DNA of 64,000 bases from Hymenopellis radicata. Its lineage: Eukaryota > Basidiomycota > Agaricomycetes > Agaricales > Physalacriaceae. Positions 45,565 through 58,767 of the stretch are shown piece after piece. Made by a program: the position numbers and the translations under genes. Location of the stretch: contig JADNRX010000125.1 in the NCBI GenBank assembly GCA_015501595.1, positions 62,001 to 126,000 of the forward strand, written 5' to 3'. How positions within the stretch are numbered: the stretch's first letter is position 1; each line of letters begins with the position of its first letter. The notes beneath the pieces are model-generated. The model saw only the letters and a list, made by a program, of their open reading frames with translations, did not search any database and was not told the origin of the DNA.

Positions 45565-48500
45565 ACACGCACCCCGATGTCGTAAAGCCAGGCCGGCAGA
45601 CGTCTATCGCAAGTATTCACCCGAAGCTAACACTGACACGCATAAGACACGCCATGGTCGCGCTCAAGAAAACCTCTGGGCGTACCTTTCGCCTGGAGCC
45701 TCTGCACTGCTGGATGGTGACAGTAGGAAGGAAAGAGGGAATGATGAAATTTTCCCCTCTTAACTTCCCACGTTATTGCAAATCTGAGGTAAGGCAGTGA
45801 GTCGGTGAGGGAACCGTGAATACAATCGGGAGATCGAAAAACGGTGAGTCGCCAAATCGAAACCCCAACCTCTTCAAATCGAAATTGATCCTGGTACAAA
45901 ACCAAATTATGGCTCTTGTCCCCGATCCTAAATGAAATTCACGATTCACGGTCTAGAATTGAAATAGTGATCAGTGAGTGGAACAAAATTCAACCAAAAT
46001 GCAGTGAATTACCGAAAGAATTCATGCCTGCTAGCGATTGAGCCACTGGGCTTTTCCCACAAAATGGACTGCTAAGATAGTCCCGACCTAAACATCAAGT
46101 GGCGAAGTAACGGCGCGGGGCGATTGTAAGGACAAAACCAAAACCACGATCATCAGTGGACAAGAACATTCAACAAGAATCGCCGGGACAAAAACGAAAA
46201 CGAAATTCACGAGCGTGATCACCGAAATTGAAATTCAAGCGTGAATCGAATATCTATTTCCTTTGCCAGATGGGACCGCTCCTACCACTGAATGTATAGA
46301 CGCTGTTCCACGGTGCATAGGACTGTATGGGCTTCAAATTGGCGATGTGCATGTCCGCGTTCGTAATGAAGAGAAAGTTATGGCTAAAATACAGCCTACC
46401 TATGCATTTGGTACACCTCGATGGATCTTCGAATTGTAGCTGTTCTATAGACACGTCTATCTATGCGTGTCCATAAGCAAAACAATTACACCCATAGAAT
46501 ATGTCTGCACCGGCTAGACCGACGAAGCAGATGATGGCGTTAGCCAACATGCCTCCGCATAAGGGCTAGTATTCACCACTACGACCTCTGAACACCGAGT
46601 ACTGAGAGGTGTAGAGTATGCTAAGGCGACCTATCAAAACGAACGGAACAGTCGGTGGGGCAGTGATAAAGGCAACAGCTTGAATCTAATGCGATGGTGC
46701 TGAAGACCGTGCAACGACAGTATTGCTTCCAGGGCGGAAATAGCACTAGTATCCTGACTCTGCTGGGCGTCATGGAGCGACGAATTATACGGGGAACTGA
46801 ATTCACTATCATGCTGACACGTCAGCGATGAACGGCGGAGTGAATTGAGATACGTACGTGCCGAGGATACGCAGTATCTGATATCGGCTCGAGGCCGCAT
46901 TTACTTCTTATGCGGGTCTTCCAAAGGCATAGAACTGGGAAAGCCTTACGCGATGGACTTTGAAATTTGAAGATAGGTCGCGGTTACAAACGTTTCCAGT
47001 ATGAATAGAGCTGTGTGGCATGTCGCCAAAGCGGGGCCAGTGTGTCGTTCTGGCACGCAAAGGGACCGCGTGCAGTGGCCGTTTCCAAGTCAATCATAAC
47101 GATGCCTGCTACCTTTCAGCGGCTCTGCTAAGATCCAATAACAGCTAGAAACGTACAGGACACTTTAGTGACATTGAACCCGAAGGAATATAGGACCAAA
47201 ACGCACCAGACTGAGAACTGAACCCGGTCCTGCATTCGAGGGAATTGTCAAGGTGCGCTGCTATCTGGTCCTCCTTCGCTGTCGTCCGCACCATCACCCG
47301 CGGCTTGTCTAGGCGGCGCCGCCCTCTCGCCACTCCCATTAGTCTTTGCCGAGTTCGAGTCTCGTGGTATGTAAGGAAAGTAGGCGTCTGAAGGAGCACA
47401 TGCTGGTTGCAATTCAAGTCGGATCAGTTCCCGATCACGGTTTTATCCGGACCACCATGCAGCCAGGTTCTGAATCCGACTCTGAACTGTTACTTTGAGT
47501 AACACTATGGACACCTAGCATTCATTCCTCTCCTCTATACGTACTACCTCGACCCGCTGAGGCATGTTACAACTGACATTCAGGATACCTCGTCTCTGCC
47601 AGTACATGTGAGTAGCGCCAGTCGTTTTCGATATCTATCTATCTATCTGGGGGTCTCTCGACGTCTGCAATCTCTCCTATTTCAATCTTCTGGTAACCAT
47701 ACCGCGCGTCGCAATACCCACTGTATGCATACACCATTATCTCTGAACGTTATCTTGACAAGTGCCGACGAACACACATTTCCAGCGCGCCTTAATCCAT
47801 GTCATGTCCCCCAACACTGTCTAGAAATTTCTGTCCTACAAGTTGATATCGAACTCTTCTTTGGAACTGGCGATGAATCTGGACTGGGATTGGCCGCAAA
47901 GATGAACGCGTCTTCCCGGCGCTCCAAAGATAGCCAAACGCAGATTCAATTCCGAAGGCGAGGACTGCTTGCTTACTCGCTCCGGTCGCTATCTTTCCTG
48001 AAGAAGATGCTGCCGCCTTCTGTCACCTCAAATCTTGCAGACACCTTCCGGGTATGTCCCTTCTTTCGTCCATCTCATATACGCTCAAACAAACGGTCCG
48101 AGTAGACCCTTACCTTGCGCTAATAACCTCTTTGGCTCGGCGTGGAATGTTTTGCGCCAACTTGGTAGCTCAAGGATGGCGGAGACTTCGACCCAGCGTT
48201 CTGATTCTTTCGCTATGTAATACGCGACACTTTTCCCCTAGCTACCGGAGAGTGCGAAACAAAGTAAGACATTCAATTGTCCGCCTTTCTACTACGGGAA
48301 ATTTCTAATGGCGCGCTTTCCTAGTTCGATTGTTCGACTGTTCTGTTGATCTCCGATCATTTATGCGACGCCACACTTCATGCTAGTAGCCGATCGTCCT
48401 CACCGACAGCCATGAAATCTCCGTTGAATAATCAATGCCTCCACGTAACTCTACCGGAGCGCTGGGCTTGTCTAGGCGACTCAGGGTTATGACTTTGGCA

Positions 48501-48659
48501 TTCCAAACCTGGTATTTCAGCGGTTGTGGACGCCCACGTGATCAAATATTCTTTATTGTCGGCCATTGTCGATGTATTTGGCTCTCATCCACAACCACAA
48601 TCGCTGCCACTCACGTCAACCAACGCATTCACCGAATTTCTCTACTGAAAACAATACCT
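45565..48659. other. Gene-poor stretch with weak F-box-like remnants
   Basis: The frame at 46254-46454 (minus) and the plus-strand frame at 47608-48105 have no clear family. A short TATC repeat lies at 47632-47653. I see nothing that I would call a gene. Confidence 0.35.
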
Positions 48660-49675
48660 ATGGCCTCGTTGACGACAATTGCTCAGTCCGCGACCACATC
48701 ATCTTCCCCTTCTCTTCGCACGGAGTCTCCGACAGAATTTATTCTGAAGTATATGCGCGATAAACACGTTAAAGTTACCTCCCCCGACACCTACATTCAA
48801 CGGCCTCTAAACTGTTACTTCATCTACCGCCTCTATCATAAATTGCAGGTCCGGGGACCAGGCGATTTTTGGAGGAGGCTTAAGCCTGAACAGAAGCAAC
48901 CTTACATGGATGCCCAGAAGGCGGCGGACGAGCTACAGGCCCAAATGTACCCAGAGTGGAAGTATAATCCACAACCAAACGAAGCGAAAGGCGAGGCGAA
49001 GGGGAAGGGGAAAAATAAACAGCAGAAGTCGACAAAGAGGTCTCGAAGAAGGAGGAACAATCAAGCTCCGACCCAGTCGCCATTGATCAACGACGATGAC
49101 ACACGCGTCAATGGCGCGGACAATTCTTTCCCCTTCACCTTCACCGCGCCTATGCCTGCTATCTTAGCACCCATGCAGCCCGTCCAACAAGGCTATCCTC
49201 TTCCGGCCTATGGCTACGCTCAGGGAACGAACGCCTCTTCCCTGGACTTCGACCTGTCAGCGCATACCGCGTTTTCATTGCCGACTGACTGTGATTTCAC
49301 CTTCACCGCGCCCAACATCTCGCAACCTGTTCAACAAGCCGCCTCGCCTGTACCCTACTACTTCCAGCCATCCGGCTTTCACGAGCCATCAGCCTCCCAG
49401 TCTTCAGCGTATTATGATGGCAATGCCCCGGCGGTGTATGATGAGGAGGTGGGTTTCTAATCCTGTCGTCGACGCGCGTTTCTGATCCTTCATGCTCTAA
49501 GGGAATGGATCGCACTTCCGATGATACCAACGTCAACGTTGTGGCTGTCGCAGTCGACGAGGACACAGAAATGGCCCAGCCCGGCGGGGAATCTGTCGGT
49601 GTCCCACTTGAGCCTAGCAATGTCTCGCGCTCGAAGTTTGACGGAGGATGGTCATCTACGACGAGGAAGGTATGA
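48660..49675 (+). CDS. HMG-box-like protein with a shortened box
   Basis: Probable DNA-binding protein of the MATA_HMG/SOX-like class. The start is at 48660 (MASLTTIAQSA). The box begins IQRPLNCYFIYR and ends FWRRLKPEQKQPYMDAQKAADELQAQMYPEWKYNPQP, close to the consensus RPxNAFxxYR...WRxLxxxEKxPYxxxAxxxxxxHxxxYPxYKYxP. Only 13 residues separate YR and W; the usual gap is about 26, so most of helix 2 is missing. A basic run (KGKGKNKQQKSTKRSRRRR) follows, a likely nuclear localisation signal, then a Pro/Gln/Tyr-rich tail. A GTGGGT...CTAAG intron (49449-49501) extends the frame to 49675; without it the protein ends at 49460. Possibly degenerate or a diverged transcription factor. Confidence 0.65.
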
Positions 49676-51726
49676 TTGCTAGACCGCCAAGTTCGCACGA
49701 CCCATGGCTAGATCGACGTCGCCGAGAACCCCATAGGTATTGCTCTGCCTTCCCTTTCTGCGTTACAACAGCTCCTTGCTTAGCCCGCATCACGAACCCG
49801 AATGCAGATTTATGGGCGTTCATTCCTACGCTGAACGGATTCGAGACCGTAGTATGCGATGTATGAATGTTGAGTGGTATGCTTTACAGTTGCTGCATAC
49901 CGAATACACCAATTTTCATATGGTGAATAATGCCCGGATGCCCTAACATTCTGATGATAATACAGTCGGGCACTATCTATAGTTCTGGGGAGTGCTAGGC
50001 AATGCTCTTTCCACACATTTCCATTGCGCCGCGCCTTCAAGACACACCGATACATTTCAGCGGAAGGCAGAATGCCTCATTCCAATATGCACAACTGCGA
50101 AACATACATGCAAGGGCGACGGGGTCATTCACGGGTCCATACGATGGATCCGAAAAATGGAGTGCCACTGGGCACTCGGACTATAAAGGCTGCAAGTGAC
50201 TGGCATGGTATTTCATCACCTCCCAGCTCTTCTATTCTATCCTACCTTACGGTCTATAAGCCTATATCTCTCCCTCTCAACGTCCTATTCCATTAGTCGA
50301 AATGTGCCACCAGAGCCGGTACGTGCTCCTGTTGTCCTCGAGAATAACGAAGCTCATTTTCTTGCAAGCTTTCGTAATAATTACCTCCTATGTAGTGGAC
50401 ATACTGTAGACCTGGTATGTGTTCTTCTTCAACCTCCCGTTCTTATAATGACACCATTTACAACTAGCCATATGTAAAGGTAGAACACTGCATACTCGCA
50501 TACTTCCAGCGCTGACATTTCTGGTCTTCAGAACGACTGCATGAGCTCCAGATGTCGCTTCAGTAGCCAGCACCCGGCGACGTGCCCCTACTGCCCTATC
50601 ACTTGCACGCAAAGGTAAGTCATTACTAACCTTATTGCCCAAACTGTCCTCTGACATGTACATTACATTTCAGCCGCATGACTGAGGCTACTCAGAGTGC
50701 GTCAATTCCTCTTCCGTCCCAGTATTCCTCTCAGCCATAATAGACCGAGATTTCAATGCGAAATGCCCCACATGTACTTCCTTTTACCATACGGGGATTT
50801 TTAAGCCTAGAGCCTGGCCCCAGTGAGGCTACTGTAATCGGTGCGTCAATTCCTCTTCTGTCCCAGTATTCCTCTCATCCATAATAGACCGAGATTGCCA
50901 GCGCGTTGCCCCCATTGTACTCTCTTTTTTCCATACGGGCCAGTTTTGCAGGCAATGCCCCTCGCCACAAGTCGTATCCGTTTCCTCACCTTCCATTTTA
51001 TTTCATTTGCAGAGCAAATGTACATAGATACTGGCTTTTATATGGGCTTTCTACTTCCCAAAGCTTGATCTGATAAATACCGTATCTAATCTTCTTCTGT
51101 GCTCGATGTACTTTCTCGTCTATATATGTTGTCCCTTGTTTAGTGTCTGTGGTCTGTCAAGACATGTCCTCTTGACACGTAGTCGTCGGGCTCGTCCTCT
51201 TTCTCGTCTCCTTGGTCGTCGTCGTCCTCCCATCCTCGAGCTCGACCTCAAAGTCGTCCTTCAGTTGGTCGCAACACTTACTTGTCCTCTGGTCCGTCAA
51301 CATTCCCATCTTTTGGTTTTGGTTGGTCGCCATCCTCGTCCACAGGCTTCGTTCTTTGCTTCGCCGCGCTTCATCCTTTTGCTGTCATTCGTATGGCGCT
51401 TGAGCTTGCGTGCCATTAGACAAGGCCGCATCTCCGAGTCTTGGACCCGGTCCAAGTACGCCTGACAGTGACAGGCCATGCAAGAGATATCCTTATACGA
51501 AGACGGGCCGCCCGTGAAACTTCTCAATCAATGAGCGCACAAGTCAAAAGTCCTATCACGATAGTCGTCGCGCGACGTTCAAAGAGGTTTCGCTGCAGTA
51601 CACCACTCATCAACCTTGACTCCGCAAGTTTCCCGGCCCGCACTTCTGAGTCCAAGTGAAAGTAAAGTCCATGTTATTAGACTGTAATTATTACGACTCC
51701 ACAAAAACATTAAATATCATAATAGT
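49676..51726. other. No confident gene; contains a 143-bp tandem repeat
   Basis: Short frames only. A direct repeat starting TGAGGCTAC...GTGCGTCAATTCCTCTT spans about 50682-50823 and 50824-50955. Each copy contains C-x2-C-like codons (CPTCTSF, CPHCTLF) in some frame. The frame at 51106-51465 is Ser/Leu-rich and low-complexity. Confidence 0.4.
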
Positions 51727-52460
51727 TTAACAGAACTTGTGAGTGAAGGTCTGCCCCAACGCCGAATTCCTATCGGCCGCGTAATCCGTAGCATAGCTGT
51801 AAGCCTGGTCATCCGGGCAGGACGACGTCGTGCACGTAACGCTCTGGCCATCCGAAGAGCTCAACGTCGTCGGAATGTTAATGCTAGCATCGACGCGGCT
51901 CAAATCCCACGCCGTGCGCTGTCCACCCCACTGGCCAAAGTCACCGTAGCCGTATTCAGACAAGATGACGCCCGACGTGATACCGGCGTCGTTGCACACG
52001 AGACCTATGCACAGAACGCGATAAGAACGCGCTCAGAGAGATTAACGAGTCGACATACCGCCGTTGCATCCTCCAGTCGCGCAGTTGGCGCCGTTTCCAT
52101 CACAGCCAGTACGGCCCAGGCGCGGATGCCCTATGAATAGGGAGGAGGAGGTCAACAATAGGTGGGTGACGGAGAGAGGAAAAGAGCGTACCAAAGCGTA
52201 GTCGTCAATACCGTAAGACGCCGAGGCGCCGGAACCCAACTGGACGCCGTACGAGACAGACGTGTCGGGTTGTCCATAGGGAGCCTTTCCTATGGCAGCC
52301 CAGACGGCTAGAAACGACGATGATTAGTCGGCTATATGCATACCCAACGAGAAAGCGCGAGCGTACTGTAACCACAGTTGTTCTGGAAGTTGATAGTGAA
52401 CGCCGACGACGACACGACGAGCGTCGAAGCGAGAGCAGCGAAAGCGGCGGAGAATTTCAT
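51727..52460 (-). CDS. Secreted thaumatin-like protein, with a 1-nt frame break
   Basis: Starts MKFSAAFAALASTLVVSSSAFT, a classic signal peptide, then INFQNNCGY. Introns of 50-60 bp join AVWAAIGKAPYGQPDTSVSYGVQLGSGASASYGIDDYAL, then RTGCDGNGANCATGGCNG, then GLVCNDAGITSGVILSEYGYGDFGQWGGQRTAWDLSRVDASINIP...LGQTFTHKFC (stop at 51727). Conserved cysteines and the TGCDGNGANC motif mark the thaumatin fold (cell-wall or glucan-associated in fungi). At the start of exon 3 (near 52110) the expected continuation needs one more G (CCTGGGCC); as read, exon 3 is out of frame with exon 2. Likely sequencing error, otherwise a pseudogene. Confidence 0.8.
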
Positions 52461-52540
52461 TGTAGAGCTATAGACTGAAAGTAGATCCAAGTCGGTAGAC
52501 ACAGAATACAGCCATCCAAAAAAACATAGCGGTTAAATAC

Positions 52541-52948
52541 TCATAGCCAAAGAATCACGGAAAATAGAGGAAACACTAGACCAGCGAGAGCACATGTAGG
52601 ACAGGGGCCAACACACGTTGGAGACTGTTGCGGCCGCTCGCGTTCCTGCACATCCAAGATGATACGCTCACATGTCGTGCGTGTATGTATTTCAAATCCA
52701 CGCTTTCCACGCTCCAGAGGCAAACTAACAAGAGAAAAGATCGTTTCAGAGGTCGGGCCAAGCATGTGGAGGTGGGTAGACACATCATACATACAGTCGA
52801 CACCGCACATCGTCTCCGAGACCTGCGAGATATATCTCTCCGGTGAGATCACGCCCAATATAGAGTGCCATTCAGAATAAGTCCAGCGTAGATGGATATT
52901 CTTGACAGATTGTGAGGTAGGGCGATGATACAGGCAACATACACTCAC
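52541..52948 (-). pseudogene. Truncated F-box N-terminal fragment
   Basis: The frame SVKNIHLRWTYSEWHS...SETMCGVDCMYDVSTHLHMLGP resembles the F-box gene at 45.5 kb (EIMCGVDCLSNMYPL). It then degrades into unrelated sequence. No C-terminal leucine-rich part. It is the edge of a larger duplicated segment. Confidence 0.5.
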
Positions 52949-54676
52949 CTAGAGTTGACATTTTCATTGTGGAAGCAGTATATGGGCTTGAAGTCGGTGA
53001 TACGCATCCACCGCCAGTCGCAGGACGTGTGCACTGCGCGCCTGGAATAGGACTGGTCGATACTACTTGAGTAGGTGACGAGATACGTATGCCTCCTCGG
53101 AGTCGCATCTCTAGACGCATACACGAACGCGTACACGAATACACATTTACTCCATTAGGTGTCACTAGAGCGAGATCCACACTTGGATCCACAAGTACAT
53201 CATCCTAGATCCACGCATCAAAATGAATCGATGTCGAGACACTAGGTTCCCGCGGTAGCAAGAGCCTGTCGATCGCGACAAGTTCTGTATCATCAGCAGG
53301 CGCGGTGTGGTAGATGTATCACAACAAGAACTCTCCATCAAGTCAACATGATTTCATTCGGCGGGTCCGAATCTAAACTCGTCATATTGACGCCTATGGA
53401 GTACGTCCTGAAGAAAGCGGGATATGTTATTGTATGCCATGTCGTGGCGAGAATATCAGAATCGCAGAGGAGAAGCTAGCCCAGAAGACCCACCTGCTAG
53501 CCCGTTCATCGTCGTCTGATGGCTATAACCGTGCTTAGCCGCCAGAGCGATGACACATCGGGTTGAACAGGGTGTAAAGGAAATGCGTGTTGTGTACATG
53601 ACAATAGGGCCGAAATGCTGAAGGACGTGAGATGCGTCGCGACTGGTTGCAGTCTCACATCCGGATAGCTACATGCCATTCGGCGGCGTCTTCTCCTGAA
53701 GGTTCGCCGCTATCCTGCGCCGTACGGCGGATGTGCTTTCGTCTATGCTCCGTCCGCATGGTGACCTCCGCCGCGAAATGACCATCTGCGACCAATCAAT
53801 CCGCAAACCGTGGATGTGTGTTGAAGTTGGCGCAGTTAAAACGGCTTTTGGGTGTACGGCGAATGGGGGGCCATAGTACTGAAGATCCTACGACGATTGT
53901 TGTCGGGTAAATGCAGTACTTGCACGATGAATGGATCATGAAGAGGAGTGAATTCATTCTGATTTTTGCGCATCGTCAGTGATTAACAGGGGATTAGATT
54001 AAGATACACACGCCGCAGCCATGCGTATTGGCCTTTGATGTGAATAGAGTCTTCATGGGCGTAGAAGAGCCGCGTAGGACGTGGAACGATTCCGCTCTGG
54101 ACAGAGCCCCGCGAAATTTCGCCAAGGGGTGTAAGATATCGTCTTGGCGGTGGGTGTCCCAAGTCGAGTCGCGACGACACCTGTGACCTCGCAGCCGGTT
54201 ACGGGGAAAAATCGCAGTTAGCGCTAGAAATCTGCGGGAGGTGTTGGTGATATTAAACCTGGAAAAATAGAGGTAGAAAACGCACCAACAGGGAGACTTG
54301 CACCAAGGTATATTTGGTCTGCGTTATCACAGCAAGTTTTGGGCTTCACAAACGCATTTCTCTCGTATGGCAGTGATCCTGGGACGCAGATGGAGGCAAG
54401 AAAGGCGGGGCACATGATGGTTACGGTTCAAGCCAAATAGACCTCGATCACGGGTCCTTCAACCTCATACTCATACCTACTCACAGGAAGGAAAAATACT
54501 TCTCCTAACGGGCTTCCATGAACGTCTACCCTTGGAGCAGTGGTATCTCATCAAAATGCGGTATGTATCCTTCCTATTTCAACTTCTCGCTGAGGTTTGA
54601 TAACTTCGGAATTCAGGTGAAAACGCGTCGGCCTCATCATTCCTGGCGCACCCTCGACACGCTACCAGATCTATAC
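52855..54676 (+). repeat. Segmental duplication, copy 1 (partner 61913-63534)
   Basis: Collinear similarity with 61913-63534 in the same orientation. Shared anchors include GATACAGGCA near 52931, CTCCTGAAGGTTCGCCG near 53692, GACCTCCGCCGCGAAATGACC near 53762, ACAGGGGATTAGATTAAGATAC near 53986 and the stretch 54240-54600. Copies differ by substitutions and indels. A minus-strand exon frame (54224-54415, LPYERNAFVKPKT, CDNADQIYLGA, PVGAFSTSIFPG) is conserved in both copies and may be a small unknown gene. Confidence 0.8.
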
Positions 54677-57182
54677 ATCGACATGCGGATTAGGTATGTA
54701 GCGAGGTATCCAATACCTGCTGTGGACGCGCCAACAAAGCACGAAACCCTTTAGCGTACTTAATGGGTACCTGCGACTGCTGTCAACGGAACGGGCGGCA
54801 TACTGCGTAGGTGTTTCTACGCTTGGAAGAGACCAGTCGTTATCTATTGACCGTAAGTTGGTAAATGGGTCGTATAATATTAATGATACTTACGGAAAGG
54901 TTACTCTCCAGAGCTTGTACGGCTAGACCCGTTAACGTACCATCGCTTCTCCATACCGTCGAATGTACGGCAGGCTCGGCTTGTGATGGTTGTGAGCTCA
55001 CTACCCATCGTCTTGTTCTTTGCCGGTGCTCCCTCAGTCCTCAGCTTCGGGAAGGCTGCTGGCCATTTAAAAGCATGTCAACGTCGCACGATTCTCATAG
55101 ACTCTCACACCTATCCGTGATGGTGCGTTTAAGCACTGTGGGCCGATGAGGTTTACGGGGGCTGTGCACTGTCCGACCAGTGGAGAAACGCCGACGGTGG
55201 AGTTTTTGAGTCGCAGAATCCGGCTCTCCATGAATACGAAAACCATAGTCGTCAACAAGGTTCATGAAACCAGTAAGAAATACCGGGTTAGAAAAGCGAA
55301 TGATTAATGAATATCAGCGGTACTTGACAGTAGAAGGAACAAGCCAGCTAGAAGGACCAAGGGCTTTAGAAAGCCGGTCTTGCTGACTGGCAACGGAACA
55401 TTGACACAGCATCATTGTTCACGAATCCGTGGAATCATTATAAACTCTGAATTAAATCCTGCCTTAGTCAAGCGAAATCGAACGGACACGACATTGGCTT
55501 ACAGTTTCCTATGCAAAGAAATGAGAAATGCGCATAACGGTGAAATGAGGTAGCAACTCGCCTGTCATGACAGCACTCAAAGGAGAGAGCGAAACAGCGA
55601 ACCCAGGCTTTGCGTCCCGTATCATTCAATGACGATCTGGTAGACAGCGCCTGGGATGCGATGTTGCACAGGCGAGGATGGGCGGTTATTATCGTAAGGG
55701 AGTACGACATCGAACAAGATTCTGCGAATTTGTTGACTCCTGGAGTTCCCTGGAGGTGCAAGTCTAGCAGTGCCCCCTGAGCAGGTGGAACGCGTTTTCG
55801 GATGATGACGGGCACTGGTGAATTAAAAAAATACGAAGGCAACAGTACAGCGGCACCGATGTCGCTGGCGTTAGTTTACAGATGCGTTGAACATCAATGA
55901 CCAAGTGCTCCAGTAGAATCAACGTTTCAACGTCCAATGGGGATGTCATTCTCCAGCTTGAAGTGCCAGCAGCCGAAAGTTGAAGAACAGCGAGAAGCGG
56001 AAGTGACTCTAGTAGAGTTTCAGCACAACCACGGATAATGCTAGTCGGCTTGCCTGAGAGATCGAGCTCGTAAATACGGAGGTAGTGGTTGATGTTGTTC
56101 AAGAGGCTGAGCAGGTGATCGCGATGGTTACCGCGGTGCCGGCCGGTGCCGACACGTGGCTTGTCTTCGTTCTTCATCGCCTCCTTAGTCGGACGCAATC
56201 TGTCGTCCTGTTCTTGTTACCCAGTTCAAATCCCAGTCTACATTGCTCTATGCCATCAGCGCTCTCGGAGTCAGTCTGTCTTTTCTTGCGCTCTGTAGCA
56301 CGAGCAAGTCCCAAACAATTTTTGCAGCATGCCGGCGACGCGGTCGCTTCGAGGGATTTACCATTTCTCTTCAAGACGATACCGAGTGCAAGCGAATTGT
56401 CTCGATGATCGATTTTACAGTGACTACGTACCCGATACAGCTGTAGCTAGGCAGGTCGCCGTTCTATATGTGTCACTGTCCAGGATGTCAACCCAGCCCA
56501 ACGTGTAAAGATCACATTTATGTGTTCCAGGGCTCATACTAGAGCCTCTTTTTATTGATCTTCGGGAGAAGCAAGGCGATGGTCGGGATCTCGTTAGGCA
56601 TCAGGCCTGTTCATCGAATTCCGTCAATCGTACACGCTTCCAATGGGTACGAAGGCTCAATCTCAAGCAATTGCCCTATAGTACTTTCAGCATTGCAACA
56701 TCCACGACTTGTGACGGCGGCGCGCGTCGCGTTCATCGCCGGCCTTCACGGGTGTCTGTGTTATCTCTGTTGGCGAAGCGTTTGATGGAACATCCAAGTG
56801 TAAGCCGATCCCAAATCTCCGACAATCTATCTGATGTGTTTGGAGAATCACGTTTTGCTTTCGCGCTTCGTGATAGAGCACCGCGGAGTCCTCATCTATT
56901 CTTGCTGACCACCAGCAGGTTACTGTACCAAGTTGGCATGAGATGTAGCGACATCGAACCTTTCGACCTCTCGCAAGGCTTAGCGTTCTGCTAGGAAGTG
57001 AGCGTGCACATTTGGATGGGACTGGTCGTTCGGTTATCCCGCAAAGCATCACGATCAATTGACGAAGTGATCACTGAGTTCTTCGCCGTATGTCAAATCC
57101 CGCTGAGGTACAGCTTTTGCCGCACTTGCAGCACTCTTAAGCCAACTCTCGTGGCTTCTTCCTGAGGACCCCATCTCTCCTA
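54677..57182. other. Gene-poor stretch with LRR and DUF6533 fragments
   Basis: It contains the LRR-like minus-strand fragment at 55764-56198 (listed separately). It also holds, near 56644-56715, a ~75-bp copy of the 5' coding start of the DUF6533 gene at 57183 (both share GAGGCTCAATCTCAAGC and a similar AACATC-ACGA-TTGT pattern). Nothing else is assignable. Confidence 0.45.
55764..56198 (-). pseudogene. LRR/F-box-type protein fragment
   Basis: Reads HLLSLLNNINHYLRIYELDLSGKPTSIIRGCAETLLESLPLLAVLQLSAAGTSSW...LILLEHLVIDVQRICKL, a leucine-repeat pattern typical of basidiomycete F-box proteins, without an F-box start. No continuing exons found. Confidence 0.4.
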
Positions 57183-58767
57183 ATGGCTACAGAGGCTCAA
57201 TCTCAAGCCCTCGCCCTGATTTTAGTGCTGCAACATCGACAAGTTGTAACCGTACGTGTTTTAGAGTTATGTCTGCGACTTACTGACATGTTCCCGCTAC
57301 AGTATTTCGATAGTGCGATCCGTGGCCCCTTCCTATTCACCTCTCAACTAACAGCTCTCCAACACAGTTTCTGCCTCCGCTCTCTATGTACGCAAGTTCC
57401 CGAAAGATCTTGTATTGATCCTTCACGCGCACTCCAGTTGTTCGATTACCTCTTGACACTGAGCGATGAGGTAGAGCTCATATGGCACGCCAAATGGAAT
57501 ATCACGAAGATTCTCTACCTTCTGACAAGATACCTCCCCTTCGTTGTCATCGCTGTAGCCATGTGGTGTACGTTCCTCCGGTTTGCGCACAGTGGTACTA
57601 ACCAGTGATGTCCAACAGTTCAATTTATGCCAAACATGAGTCTCGACGACTGCCTAGTTGCTTACAAGATGAGTTCTGGTCCGTTTTGTTGCGATTACTC
57701 AAGCTTCTTCATGGACGTTGACCGCAAAGTACAGGGATGATAGTAGTCGGGATAGTTTTCGCGGAAGGTTCATACACGTCATCACTGTAACTACCGTCTT
57801 CGCGCTCTCATGCTTCGAATAGCTCTCCTCACACTCCGGACGTGGGTGGTCTGGAATCGCCATCCCTACTTCACCCTTGCGGTGCCTGCACTATCCATCC
57901 CAGTCCTGATATCGGCTTTGGTGGTGATAGGTCTCTTTTGTCGGTCCCTGCAGTGTGAACCACTTTAGTCAAGTACTACGGCCGGGACGAGTATCTAATC
58001 AGTATTACAGTCGCCCCGCTGCCCGATCCGCATCTCAAAGGCTGTTTTCTGTCTATGAGCAGTCCCATTCTGTTATGGGAGTTCGCACTTTTAGCAATAT
58101 ACGAAGGAGGTAGGTGTGTACGTTTCCTGCTCCATCCTACAATGACACGTTTGTCAGTCATGTTCCTTCTAATGGCAGTCAAAGCATACCAACAATGTAC
58201 TTATCTTGCACTGTGTTATCATGGAAAGTAACTGATTACGGGTATAGTTGTTCGCGAAGCGCCTGTGGAATCATCACGGTTGTTGAATGCTGTCCTGAAC
58301 GATGGTATGTCTCCGTTCGTTCTTTTCAAAATTTGTCTCCCTCAACTTTTATCACAGGCCTCCTCTACTATCTGTATATAGCAGGTAGTGGCCTTCTTTC
58401 ATGGAGCTTACACGATGTTGACAATCCACAGGAGTATGTATCATAAACATCATACTTGTTACCAGCCTTTCCGTATGTTTTTTCTGTGATATGATTGCGT
58501 TTAAGAGAGAACTGACGCTTCCCACAGCGAGACCTTATTAGATTGCTTGCACTGTAGGCATCCTAACTCCCTATCGCAGAATTGGCTCGCATTAATGCTG
58601 ATGTTGTTAGGTTTAAGTGTGCTATTCATGCTATCCTAACCTGCCGTACAATCACCAATATTCGCGCGCAGGCGAAGAATCAAGTCATTGTTGGAAGTAG
58701 TGGTGCTATCGATGACGTAGAAACTGTTAGCACTTTTCAGGTCATCCCGCTGGAGAGGTTTGGATGA
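57183..58767 (+). CDS. DUF6533-domain integral membrane protein
   Basis: Basidiomycete multi-span membrane family of unknown function. The start is at 57183 (MATEAQSQALALIL). After short introns comes the signature LFDYLLTLSDEVELIWHAKWNITKILYLLTRYLPFVVIAV. Later exons give ALLTLRTWVVWNRHPYFTLAVPALSIPVLISALVVIGLF, PHLKGCFLSMSSPILLWEFALLAIYE, TRLSVMFLLMAVKAY and VREAPVESSRLLNAVLND with GLLYYLYIA. The last exon has ILTCRTITNIRAQAKNQVIVG...STFQVIPLERFG, stop at 58767. The order and spacing match the family's seven-helix layout. At least six introns. No break seen. Confidence 0.8.
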
